This document shows, piece after piece, positions 16,524 to 23,974 of a DNA stretch of 45,582 nt. Within the stretch, counting starts at the first letter, position 1; every line of letters starts with the position of its first letter. The position numbers and the translations under genes are program-made. Source of the DNA: Dehalococcoidales bacterium (GTDB lineage: Bacteria > Chloroflexota > Dehalococcoidia > Dehalococcoidales > UBA5627); NCBI GenBank assembly GCA_028707255.1, contig JAQTUQ010000013.1:1-45582 (forward strand), in the 5' to 3' direction. The notes below the pieces were generated by a model that saw only the letters and a list, made by a program, of their open reading frames with translations, was not told where the DNA came from and ran no database searches.

Positions 16524-17225
16524 ATGAAGTGTTTAATTCTAGCCAGCGGATTCGGCACCAGACTCTATCCGCTAACTCAAAAGATTGCCAAGGGTTTACT
16601 TCCCTATCAAGATAAACCTGTCATCAGCCACATCATCGAGAAAGTACCCGAAGGCATAGATATTTCCGTAACTGTCAACCGTAAATTTGCCTCGCAGTAT
16701 GAAGATTGGCAAAAAGGATTCGACAGGCATATAAACCTGTGGGTAGAGCCGGTGGATAACGAGGAGCAGATGCTGGGCGCCGTCGGTTCGCTCAATTACT
16801 GGGTCAAATGGAATAATATCGACGATGACCTGCTGGTTATCGCCGGCGACAATTATTTCAGCAGCGACCTCTCGTATTTTATATCCACTTTCAATTCGCA
16901 AGATACCCTGATAGCCGTATATGACATCGGAAACAAAGACGAAGCAAGACAGTTCGGTGTTGTTAAATTGGACGGAATGAAAGTCACCGAGCTGGCGGAA
17001 AAGCCCCAAAATCCACAGTCCAGCCTCGTATCGACCGCCTGCTATGTTTTTCCATCACGCATTATTCCCCTGCTCGACCAGTATTGTAAAAATGTTAAAA
17101 GGGATAACCTCGGCAGTTTTATAAGCTATCTGGTAGATGCGGATTCAGTAAATGCTTATATCATCGACGGTTCATGGTTCGATATCGGAAGCGTTTGGAA
17201 TAGATTATCCGATAATCAAGGGTGA
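16524..17225 (+). CDS. Sugar-1-phosphate nucleotidyltransferase
   Basis: A 233-residue NDP-sugar pyrophosphorylase that makes an activated sugar from a sugar-1-phosphate and an NTP. The signature ILASGFGTRLYPLTQKIAKG (residues 5-24) is the G-x-G-T-R-L nucleotide loop with the catalytic Lys. GDNYF (about 110-114) holds the metal-binding Asp, and ELAEKPQNP (about 157-165) is also typical. The length fits the RfbA/GlmU-N minimal core without extra domains. The family alone does not give the nucleotide or sugar. No clear Shine-Dalgarno is seen; a possible -10 (TATACT, 16476-16481) lies 43 bases upstream. Confidence 0.9.
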   Translation: MKCLILASGFGTRLYPLTQKIAKGLLPYQDKPVISHIIEKVPEGIDISVTVNRKFASQYEDWQKGFDRHINLWVEPVDNEEQMLGAVGSLNYWVKWNNIDDDLLVIAGDNYFSSDLSYFISTFNSQDTLIAVYDIGNKDEARQFGVVKLDGMKVTELAEKPQNPQSSLVSTACYVFPSRIIPLLDQYCKNVKRDNLGSFISYLVDADSVNAYIIDGSWFDIGSVWNRLSDNQG

Positions 17226-17355
17226 GTATCCGGAAGTCTTATATCAGTTTTTTGATAAAAAGAAGCCTGACCCCTTGCCACAAAGCTTATTTACGCATAT
17301 AATTCAATTTGTATATTGCTTTACTGATTGGGGATATACCGATAGGCATAAATCT

Positions 17356-17748
17356 ATGAGTAACCCGCAACTTCCCGGGAAAATAACAGCATTGGTCGTA
17401 GACGATGAAGAAATCATTCTCAGTTTTCTTAAGCGTTTATTGAACAGTTGGGGCTATGAAGCCGAAACTATCAACACCCCCAGAGAAGCAATCGAAAGTA
17501 TTAAAAAGAATGATTATGATTTTATCCTGCTGGACGTAAAAATGCCCGACATTAACGGACAACAGCTCTATGATATGATAGCAGAATTCAAACCGTCGCT
17601 TATAAACAGGGTTATATTCGCTACCGGAGATGTCATGAACAAATCGACCGCCTCTTTTTTAAATGAAACTCAAGCACCCGTACTCACCAAGCCGATTGAC
17701 ACCCATGAACTAAAAGAACACATCGATAAAATCCTTTCCGTTAAATAG
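17356..17748 (+). CDS. Stand-alone response regulator receiver (CheY-like)
   Basis: About 130 residues with just a receiver domain: the acidic pair in VVDDEEI (about residues 13-15), the phosphoacceptor Asp in ILLDVKMPDING, and the conserved Lys in VLTKPID. There is no output domain, so it should act by protein contact like CheY or as part of a phosphorelay. The frame is open back to 17152, but that extension overlaps the nucleotidyltransferase gene and does not resemble a domain. I chose the ATG at 17356, although it lacks a strong ribosome binding site. No histidine kinase is nearby. Confidence 0.82.
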   Translation: MSNPQLPGKITALVVDDEEIILSFLKRLLNSWGYEAETINTPREAIESIKKNDYDFILLDVKMPDINGQQLYDMIAEFKPSLINRVIFATGDVMNKSTASFLNETQAPVLTKPIDTHELKEHIDKILSVK

Positions 17749-17827
17749 CATTGCCGACGCTTTGAAATCCCGATTTCTGCCGAAACTTTTCATCCGGAAA
17801 CAGTAAAAATATATTTTCTTATACCGC

Positions 17828-17856
17828 TTGTTAATAAAAATACCCGCATATATAAT
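17828..17856 (+). promoter_or_regulatory. Promoter for the Trm112-like gene
   Basis: TTGTTA (17828-17833), a 17-base spacer, then a perfect TATAAT (17851-17856). The predicted start site coincides with the ATG at 17864, so the mRNA would be leaderless. This supports the view that the interrupted reading frame is, or recently was, a real gene. Confidence 0.55.
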
Positions 17857-17863
17857 TCAATAT

Positions 17864-18051
17864 ATGAAGCCCGATTTGATGGATATACTTGTATGCCCGT
17901 TGTGTAAAAAAGCCTGCAGCTTGTGGTACGGGAACAAAACGCACAAGAGATTGTAACCGGCTTCCTGTTTTGCAGTGCATGTAGCAGCACTTACCCAATA
18001 TCCGATACTATCCCTGATTTACTGCCGCCGCAAGCCAATTCATGGTTTTAA
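17864..18051 (+). pseudogene. Trm112-like zinc protein, interrupted by a -1 frameshift
   Basis: The first frame reads MKPDLMDILVCPLCKK and then runs to an early stop. Re-reading one base back after the A6 run (17906-17911) continues as SLQLVVREQNAQEIVTG, then FLFCSACSSTYPISDTIPDL and LPPQANSWF, stopping at 18051. The joined 62-residue product matches the Trm112/UPF0434 family, with zinc pairs CPLC and CSAC and the ending YPI.D.IP.LLPP. Trm112 proteins activate methyltransferases. One extra A in the homopolymer would restore the frame, so a sequencing error, a recent mutation or transcriptional slippage are all possible. The rest of the 17749-18279 gap is AT-rich and shows nothing else certain. 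Confidence 0.75.
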
Positions 18052-18279
18052 GCTTATAAGCGTCTAAAACCGTTTCGGGAGTTCTTATCTGCTTTAGCGG
18101 ATTGACTATTTATAATATACCACCCAAAACCACTGACGGTAAAAAAACGCCCCGCTTTTTACTATCGCTTAAACAGCATAAAACAATTATTTATCAAATA
18201 TTTTTCCACGTTTATTTTACAATTGTCTAAAAAAAACAGTTGTGTTAATCTATATAAAATTCCTTTTATTTTTTATTGA

Positions 18280-19608
18280 ATGAAAAACAATATATTAAAA
18301 CCAAAATACCGCGGTATACCGCAGTGGTTTAAAATACCCGAACATAAACTGACTGCCACAAATGCCATTCAAACACTGCCTTTGCCGGACAGGGTTGTCA
18401 TTCCGTTACATCAGCATATAGGCCCTCCCTCATATCCTGTTATTAAAATCGGAGATACGGTTTTAACCGGACAGAAAATCGGTGACAGCAATGAATTCAG
18501 ATGCGTCCCAGTGCATGCTACGATATCAGGAAAAGTAACCGATATCATTTCTTTCAAGGACGTAGTACGCAACAAGGAACAGCAGGCGATTGTAATCGAG
18601 TCCGACGGAAAAGATAAGTGGATAGACCTGCAAACAGTCGATGACCCCGAATCATTATCCAACGAGGAAATAATCTTCAAAATAAGAGAAGCCGGAATAG
18701 TGGGTATGGGTGGAGCCATTTATCCCGCCCACCTCAAATTAACGCTGCCGAAAAACGGCAGGCTGGAGACATTGATACTGAACGGGTGCGAATGCGAGCC
18801 TTATGTAACCGCAGACCACCGGGTGATGCTTGAATACGGGGAAGAGGTTATATCCGGCTTGAAAATCATAACAAAACTCATCTCTCCCGATAACATATTT
18901 ATTGCCATAGAAGATAATAAACCGGATGCCATTGAGCATTTGACAGGAATCGTCGAAAAATCAAGCCTTGACGGTCGGGTAACAATAGTTCCGATAAAAT
19001 TGAAATATCCTATCGGCGCCCGCGAGTTGCTGGTTAAAGCTGTCCTTAACAAAGAAGTTCCTTTCAGCGGCAGATGTCGTGATATCAGCGTGTTAGTTCA
19101 CAATGTCAGCACCGCCAAAGCCATACACGATGCCGTAATCGAGGGCAGACCTTTCATCGAAGAAGTTATCACCGTCGGAGGAGGCGTTAATAATCCTCAA
19201 AACCTGCTGATACGGGTGGGAACACCGGTTAAAAACCTTATCGAATACTGCGGCGGGAAAAATGTTAACGTTAATCAAATCGTGCTCGGCGGCCCGATGA
19301 TGGGCAGCGCCATAACCGACCTGGAAACGCCGGTTACCAAAGGTACCAGGTGCCTGCTGCTCAAGAATACTAAAGTAAAAGCTGAACAGGATTGCATCCA
19401 TTGTGGAAATTGTCTTGACGCCTGTTCGATGCGGCTCAACCCGTCTCTGCTGGCAAAATACTCTCAATCAGGCAGATACGATGACTGCGGAGAGGCTTAT
19501 ATAGACGACTGTATCGAATGCGGTGTCTGTACATATGTTTGCCCGGCGAACATACCGATAACCCAGTACATAAAAACAGCCAAACAGCAACTTTCCCTGA
19601 TGGAATAA
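18280..19608 (+). CDS. rnfC: Rnf/Rsx electron transport complex subunit C
   Basis: A peripheral subunit of the ion-translocating ferredoxin:NAD+ oxidoreductase, expected to bind NADH/FMN and carry two 4Fe-4S clusters. Residues 1-130 form the RnfC N-terminal domain, with the family-typical GGIP-like start (YRGIPQWFKIP) and HQHIGPP. The nucleotide-binding region has GIVGMGGAIYPAHLK (about 141-155) and LNGCECEPYVT (about 169-179). Two Fe-S motifs follow: CIHCGNCLDAC and CIECGVCTYVCP. The length of 442 is normal. First gene of rnfCDGEA; rnfD starts three bases after its stop. No Shine-Dalgarno is visible. Confidence 0.96.
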   Translation: MKNNILKPKYRGIPQWFKIPEHKLTATNAIQTLPLPDRVVIPLHQHIGPPSYPVIKIGDTVLTGQKIGDSNEFRCVPVHATISGKVTDIISFKDVVRNKEQQAIVIESDGKDKWIDLQTVDDPESLSNEEIIFKIREAGIVGMGGAIYPAHLKLTLPKNGRLETLILNGCECEPYVTADHRVMLEYGEEVISGLKIITKLISPDNIFIAIEDNKPDAIEHLTGIVEKSSLDGRVTIVPIKLKYPIGARELLVKAVLNKEVPFSGRCRDISVLVHNVSTAKAIHDAVIEGRPFIEEVITVGGGVNNPQNLLIRVGTPVKNLIEYCGGKNVNVNQIVLGGPMMGSAITDLETPVTKGTRCLLLKNTKVKAEQDCIHCGNCLDACSMRLNPSLLAKYSQSGRYDDCGEAYIDDCIECGVCTYVCPANIPITQYIKTAKQQLSLME

Positions 19609-19611
19609 TCG

Positions 19612-20577
19612 ATGGCAAAGATAAAGAAAGATAATTTAAATGTGACTGGTGAGGAAATGCTGAACTCGCCTGCCCCACATATTCACAGCAAGTGGTCGGT
19701 TAAACGCACCATGTACCTGGTTATCCTTGCCCTGATGTTCCCGACCGCTGCCAGTATTTATTTCTTCGGATTAAATGCCATACTCGTAATACTTACCAGT
19801 GTACTTGCTGCCGTAGCCACAGAATACCTGATAAAACTTGTCAGAAAGAAAAAATTCGTCATGGACGGCAGCGCGGTAATCACCGGCTTGCTGTTGGCGC
19901 TTACACTGCCACCGACGCTTCCGTTATGGATAGCAGCACTCGGAAGCATCTTTGCCATTGCCATAGTTAAAGAAGCTTTCGGCGGTTTGGGACATAATAT
20001 TTTTAATCCCGCCCTGGCCGGCCGCGCATTTATACAACTCAGTTTCCCGGCACCAATGTCCGTATGGATAGCTCCATCAGGTTTTGCCCCGGATGCCGTT
20101 ACCTCAGCTAGCCCCTTGAGCGACGCCTTTAAACAAATCGGCGACAATTTCGAGCTGTATATGGATTTACTGCTCGGAAATACCAGCGGTTCGCTGGGAG
20201 AAACATCTGCCCTGCTGCTTCTGGCAGGAGGAATTTTTCTGATAATTCTACGTATTATCGACTGGAGAACTCCGTTAGCCTTTATAGGGACGATGGCTAT
20301 CTTGAGCCTGGTGTTGGGGCAGGATGCTGTTTATCAGGTCCTCAGCGGTGGATTGATGATAGGCGCATTCTTTATGGCAACCGACTACGTTACCGCACCG
20401 CTGACACGCACCGGCAAGATTATTTTCGGAGCCGGAGCAGGGGTTTTAACGATAGTAATCAGATTGTGGGGCGGTATGCCCGAAGGTGTGTGCTATGCAA
20501 TTCTGCTTATGAACGCCGCCGCTCCGCTTATCGACAGGTATACTCAACCGAAACCTTATGGGCTTAAAAAGAAGTAA
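19612..20577 (+). CDS. rnfD: Rnf complex membrane subunit D
   Basis: An integral membrane subunit of 321 residues with about nine helices, homologous to NqrB, believed to carry a covalently bound flavin and take part in ion translocation. Family segments are HNIFNPALAGRAFIQLSFP (about residues 125-143) and ATDYVTAPLTRTGKIIFG (about 257-274). The expected flavinylation site appears as DAVTSASPLSD (about 161-171), where Ser stands in the position usually held by the flavin-bearing Thr (TSATP). ApbE-type transferase motifs tolerate Ser or Thr, so flavinylation is still possible. It sits between rnfC and rnfG with gaps of three bases. Confidence 0.94.
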   Translation: MAKIKKDNLNVTGEEMLNSPAPHIHSKWSVKRTMYLVILALMFPTAASIYFFGLNAILVILTSVLAAVATEYLIKLVRKKKFVMDGSAVITGLLLALTLPPTLPLWIAALGSIFAIAIVKEAFGGLGHNIFNPALAGRAFIQLSFPAPMSVWIAPSGFAPDAVTSASPLSDAFKQIGDNFELYMDLLLGNTSGSLGETSALLLLAGGIFLIILRIIDWRTPLAFIGTMAILSLVLGQDAVYQVLSGGLMIGAFFMATDYVTAPLTRTGKIIFGAGAGVLTIVIRLWGGMPEGVCYAILLMNAAAPLIDRYTQPKPYGLKKK

Positions 20578-20580
20578 ATT

Positions 20581-21120
20581 ATGATTAACAGTTTGAAAAA
20601 ATATTATCCTGTATTCTTTCTGGTAGTTGTCATACTGGTGTCTTCCGCTTTGATGATGGGGGCAGAAAAAATAAACCGGGCTGCATTGGAGTCGCGGCAG
20701 GACCCGGCAACGCTGGCATTGCTGCAGCAAATTTTCACCAACGCTACCTTTTATACTTACAGTGTCGATACGGAAATATATACAGTTTACAATTCCGGCC
20801 GGCACAAGCTAGGTTATGCCGTATACGGAGATGGAATGGGATACAGAGGCAGAATTACTGTCTTTGCGGGGCTTAGAGACAAGGAAACGATAGAAAATAT
20901 AATTGTAATATACCAGGTTGAGGACCTCTCATACTGGTACAGACTGGAATTAAATAATTTCTTCGATCAATTTATCGAATTGAATGTCGAGGATTGCTAT
21001 CCGAGTTTTACATGGCTGCCGGGTGGCGTTGATTCTATATCGGGGGCAACCTTCAGTTCGAGAGGCGTAGTAAACGCCGTCAGGGATGCCATATTGGATA
21101 AATTACAATATATAGATTAA
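20581..21120 (+). CDS. rnfG: Rnf complex subunit G (FMN-binding)
   Basis: A 179-residue protein with one N-terminal transmembrane helix (about 9-28) and an extracytoplasmic FMN-binding domain. The covalent FMN attachment motif is DSISGATFSS near residue 155, with the Thr of SGAT as the phosphoester site, as in NqrC/RnfG. The domain also has GYAVYGDGMGYRGRITVFAG. It is shorter than many RnfG proteins (about 200) but complete. An ApbE flavin transferase is needed and is not in this window. It is co-oriented with rnfD (three-base gap) and rnfE. Confidence 0.93.
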   Translation: MINSLKKYYPVFFLVVVILVSSALMMGAEKINRAALESRQDPATLALLQQIFTNATFYTYSVDTEIYTVYNSGRHKLGYAVYGDGMGYRGRITVFAGLRDKETIENIIVIYQVEDLSYWYRLELNNFFDQFIELNVEDCYPSFTWLPGGVDSISGATFSSRGVVNAVRDAILDKLQYID

Positions 21121-21144
21121 TATCGATACGCAGGAGATTTTGAA

Positions 21145-21759
21145 GTGTCGGGATTTGCCAAAGAATTTAAAAAGGGAATCGTGATTTCCAATCCGGTTTT
21201 TGTTCTGGCGCTCAGCCTGTGCCCGGTTTTGGCGGTAACCAATACGCTGGATAAAGCCATCGGCATGAGCGGCGCATTTGCCCTCGTGATAATCGCCTCC
21301 AACCTGATAATTTCACTGATGCGTAAAATGATTCCCGATATCGTTCGGATTCTAGTTTTTATAATCATAATCGCCACCTTTGTTTCTATTGTCGAAATGC
21401 TTTTCCAGGCATATATTCCCACTATTTATTCCGCCCTTGGTATTTACCTCTCACTGCTGGCAGTAAACTGCCTGATACTGGGGAGAGCCGAAGCGTTCGC
21501 ATCTAAAAACAAAGTTTCAGACTCGCTGGCGGATGCCCTCGGTATGAGCATCGGTTTCTGTCTGGCACTTATACTGATATCATTTTTCCGGGAACTGCTG
21601 GGGAAAGGCGGAATTACCATATTCGGAAACGAACTTTTTACACTTCCAGTCCTGGGAGATCATCCGATATCCGTTTTCGGCATGTCGATAGGAGCGTTTC
21701 TTGTAATGGGTCTTCTGGTTGCCTTCTTCAAATGGATAGGAGTAATAAAAGATGTCTGA
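21145..21759 (+). CDS. rnfE: Rnf complex membrane subunit E
   Basis: A 204-residue integral membrane subunit with six helices, homologous to NqrD. The signatures are KGIVISNPVFVLALSLCPVLAVTNTL (about residues 9-34; the Cys is one of the conserved membrane Fe-S ligands) and YLSLLAVNCLILGRAEAFAS (about 101-120; second conserved Cys). RnfA and RnfE together form the intramembrane iron-sulfur site. The GTG start at 21145 is supported by AGGAG eight bases upstream. It overlaps rnfA by eight bases. Confidence 0.95.
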   Translation: MSGFAKEFKKGIVISNPVFVLALSLCPVLAVTNTLDKAIGMSGAFALVIIASNLIISLMRKMIPDIVRILVFIIIIATFVSIVEMLFQAYIPTIYSALGIYLSLLAVNCLILGRAEAFASKNKVSDSLADALGMSIGFCLALILISFFRELLGKGGITIFGNELFTLPVLGDHPISVFGMSIGAFLVMGLLVAFFKWIGVIKDV

Positions 21760-22330
21760 ATTATTCTCCATATTCATCGGTCTGGCGCTTATCAATAATA
21801 TAGTATTGGTGCAATTCCTCGGACTGTGCCCGGTTTTAGGCGTTTCCAAAAAACTGGGGCCGGCGGTCAACATGGGATTGGCGGTTACGCTGGTTATATT
21901 CATTTCTTCGGCTCTGGCATGGCTTGCCAATAACTATATACTAGTTCCGTTACAAGCCGAGTATCTGCACCTGATAATCTACCTGTTGATAATCGGTTCC
22001 ATGGTGCAAATCCTGGAAATTTTATTAAAAAGAACCAACGAGAAGCTTTACAAATCGTTCGGATTATACCTGGCATTAATCGCCACCAACTGTGCCGTTA
22101 TCGGAGTTCTGCTTTTAAATGCCAATGAATCCTATAACTTCATCGAAAGTCTGGTAGCGGCACTGGGAGCCGGCGCCGGTTTTACACTGGTAATGGCCTT
22201 GATGTCTGGAATACGCGAGAAACTGGAGCTCTCGAATATTCCCAAAGCGATGAAAGGGCTTCCGGTAATATTCATAACGGCAGCTTTGCTGGCTTTGGCT
22301 TTTAGCGGTTTTGCGGGGATGTTGTTTTAA
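21752..22330 (+). CDS. rnfA: Rnf complex membrane subunit A
   Basis: A 192-residue integral membrane subunit with six helices, homologous to NqrE and paralogous to RnfE in inverted topology. The motifs are NNIVLVQFLGLCPVLGVSKKL (about residues 15-35) and YLALIATNCAVIGVLLLN (about 107-124), each with the conserved Cys that binds the 2Fe-2S cluster shared with RnfE. The start overlaps rnfE by eight bases. Its stop shares a base with the start of the following stub gene (TAATG), so translation is coupled. Confidence 0.96.
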   Translation: MSELFSIFIGLALINNIVLVQFLGLCPVLGVSKKLGPAVNMGLAVTLVIFISSALAWLANNYILVPLQAEYLHLIIYLLIIGSMVQILEILLKRTNEKLYKSFGLYLALIATNCAVIGVLLLNANESYNFIESLVAALGAGAGFTLVMALMSGIREKLELSNIPKAMKGLPVIFITAALLALAFSGFAGMLF

Positions 22331-22467
22331 TGAACTACACACTGATAATTATAATATTTGCCGTTCTGGGATTTATTTTCGGAGCTTTAATTTATTTTGC
22401 TCAATATAAAATAAACGAACGTAAAAATAAGCCGGAAGACAACAATCATCTCCCAAAAGACGGTTGA
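22330..22467 (+). CDS. RnfB-like stub: membrane anchor only, no Fe-S domain
   Basis: A 45-residue protein in the exact place of rnfB (rnfCDGEAB order). It reads MNYTLIIIIFAVLGFIFGAL then IYFAQYKINERKNKPEDNNH and LPKDG. One transmembrane helix (residues 4-24) has the pattern I..AVLG.IFG.L..A..K.. that also begins RnfB proteins. RnfB normally continues with a Cys-rich Fe-S domain and ferredoxin-like clusters of over 150 residues. Here no Cys occurs at all and the frame ends in a normal stop. Overlap with the rnfA stop supports that it is translated. It may be an assembly anchor for a separate RnfB-like protein, or a relic. The RnfB similarity is judged by eye. Confidence 0.72.
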   Translation: MNYTLIIIIFAVLGFIFGALIYFAQYKINERKNKPEDNNHLPKDG

Positions 22468-22903
22468 ACTTTTATCATATGGCAGCAGTTTAGCCCCGCG
22501 AGATGACCTCTTTAAGAATTCAAACATAAAGATTTTCTAATATAGATTACAATTTGTATTAAAAGGATTACATTGTTGTAGGTAGTATATTGACATCTTT
22601 TTATGTTTGTGTTACATTGACAGACAATTGGTAAATATAATACACTCTTTCTCATGCAGGCATATTATTTGTTTCGCAAACAGGAATAACCGGAAGTTTA
22701 TTTAATAACTTCTGAAAAAAGGTCTTTAATATAATAAATACTACTTGAGGTTCGGAGTCCAAAAAAGTAGTATCTCCTATCGAGGAAAGGAGATGGCATG
22801 GTGAGCAGACGATAAGTGTAAAAACTTAGACGTCTTAATTACAAAATTGCGTACTGTTTTTTACTGACTAAGTTATCAATAAATTCCACGTAAAGGAGTA
22901 AGA
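22468..22903. other. Long AT-rich leader and promoter region of the hydrogenase operon
   Basis: A 436-base gap. A candidate promoter is TTGACA (22590-22595), 17 bases, TACATT (22613-22618). A second TTGACA (22617-22622) and a TATAAT (22636-22641) are only 13 bases apart and would pair poorly. If the first is used, the leader would be about 275 nt and would contain the hairpin array at 22738-22835. No protein gene was found here. Confidence 0.5.
22738..22835 (+). ncRNA. Candidate structured leader RNA upstream of hydrogenase
   Basis: Three consecutive hairpins stand out in AT-rich sequence. Stem 1 is ATACTACTT/AAGTAGTAT (22738-22746 with 22765-22773; nine perfect pairs, 18-base loop). Stem 2 is ATCTCC/GGAGAT (22772-22777 with 22789-22794). 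Stem 3 is AGACG/CGTCT (22807-22811 with 22831-22835), extended by TAAGT/ACTTA inside. Stems 1 and 2 share two bases, so they may compete or one is shorter. The array ends 68 bases before the hydrogenase ATG. It matches no riboswitch consensus that I know. It might be a regulatory leader, an RNA processing site or a small RNA. Confidence 0.45.
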
Positions 22904-23974
22904 ATGGATACACTCTTTCTAAGACCCAAACCAACAAGGCGAGAATTTTTACAAGTAGCCACTGCCTCACTGGCACTCCTCGGGCTGAGCCAGGCTCTAA
23001 CTCCGAAGGTAGTTAAAGCCCTGGAAGAAACCTCCGGCAAACCTTCCGTAGTTTGGCTTCACGGACAGGAATGCACCGGGTGCAGCGAATCCTTCGTCAA
23101 CAGCCTCGACCCGACAGCAGCTTCACTTGTACTGGATACCATTTCCCTGCGCTATCATGAAACGCTGATGGCAGCTTCCGGCTATCACGCCGAAGAAGCA
23201 CTGGAAGATGCGATATCCGAAAGCGGTTATCTGCTGGTAATCGAGGGAGCGATTCCTCTGGCTGAAGACGGATTGTACTGCACTATCGGCGGTAAAACCT
23301 TCAAGGACATCGTCAGGGAGTCCGTTAAAAATGCCGCAGCAATTGTATGTGTAGGCTCCTGCGCTACATTCGGAGGTTTCCCGGCGGCAGGCCCAACCGA
23401 CGCGGTCGGATTCCTCTACAAAAACACCAAAAAACATCATGAATTCGATGATGTCACGGGCAACAAGCCGGTTATCAATCTGCCCCGCTGTCCGATGCAC
23501 CCCGAAAGCCTGGTAGCCGTAATAGTACACTACCTGACATTCGGCACGATTCCTCCACTGGACAACTTCGAACGGCCGATAGCCTTCTACGGCGAATTGA
23601 TGCACGATAACTGCGAACGCCGCGGACAATTCGAAGCCGGTCATTTCTTAACCGATTGGGGAGACCCCAGCCAGAACGGTTACTGTCTGTATCTGAAAGG
23701 ATGCAAAGGCCCCTGGTCAAGACATGATTGCTGGAAACGGGGATGGAACGGGACAAGCACTTATTGTATCGCTGTCAATGCACCCTGCATAGGTTGCAGC
23801 GAACCCGAGTTCTATGAGCGATTCAGCCCGTTATACGACAGGCAGTTCGATGTTACTCTGCCCGGAATCGGTAAAGTAGATATAGATAAAGTTATGGCTA
23901 CCGTAGCTGCCATTGCCGCAGCCGGCATTGGTATTGATACGATTATAACCAAACTGAAAGGGGAGGAGAGTTAA
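22904..23974 (+). CDS. hupS: [NiFe] uptake hydrogenase small subunit
   Basis: The electron-transfer subunit of a group 1 hydrogenase, carrying three Fe-S clusters on the outer face of the membrane. A twin-arginine signal TRREFLQVAT (residues 11-20) is followed by a hydrophobic stretch. The proximal cluster motif is ECTGCSES (C57, C60) with CVGSC and LPRCP further on. Distal and medial ligands lie in MHDNCERRGQF, CLYLKGCKGP, HDCW, TYCIA and PCIGC. The position that is Pro in classical enzymes with a medial 3Fe-4S cluster is Cys here (TYC), so three 4Fe-4S clusters are likely. The CTGC proximal motif, lacking the extra Cys pair of oxygen-tolerant enzymes, suggests an oxygen-sensitive type. The C-terminus has a hydrophobic anchor (VMATVAAIAAAGIGIDTII). 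Strong ribosome binding site AAAGGAG. Confidence 0.96.
   Translation: MDTLFLRPKPTRREFLQVATASLALLGLSQALTPKVVKALEETSGKPSVVWLHGQECTGCSESFVNSLDPTAASLVLDTISLRYHETLMAASGYHAEEALEDAISESGYLLVIEGAIPLAEDGLYCTIGGKTFKDIVRESVKNAAAIVCVGSCATFGGFPAAGPTDAVGFLYKNTKKHHEFDDVTGNKPVINLPRCPMHPESLVAVIVHYLTFGTIPPLDNFERPIAFYGELMHDNCERRGQFEAGHFLTDWGDPSQNGYCLYLKGCKGPWSRHDCWKRGWNGTSTYCIAVNAPCIGCSEPEFYERFSPLYDRQFDVTLPGIGKVDIDKVMATVAAIAAAGIGIDTIITKLKGEES

Noticed and set aside
17152-17355. N-terminal extension of the receiver protein, overlapping the nucleotidyltransferase
   Set aside because: No domain similarity and a 74-base overlap with a certain gene; probably non-coding.
22617-22641. TTGACA/TATAAT pair as the main hydrogenase promoter
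   Set aside because: The spacer is only 13 bases, too short for standard sigma-70; the TTGACA at 22590 with a 17-base spacer fits better, though with a poorer -10.
23123-23644. 173-residue minus-strand frame inside the hydrogenase small subunit
   Set aside because: The plus-strand gene is certain from its Fe-S motifs; the antisense frame has no recognisable features.
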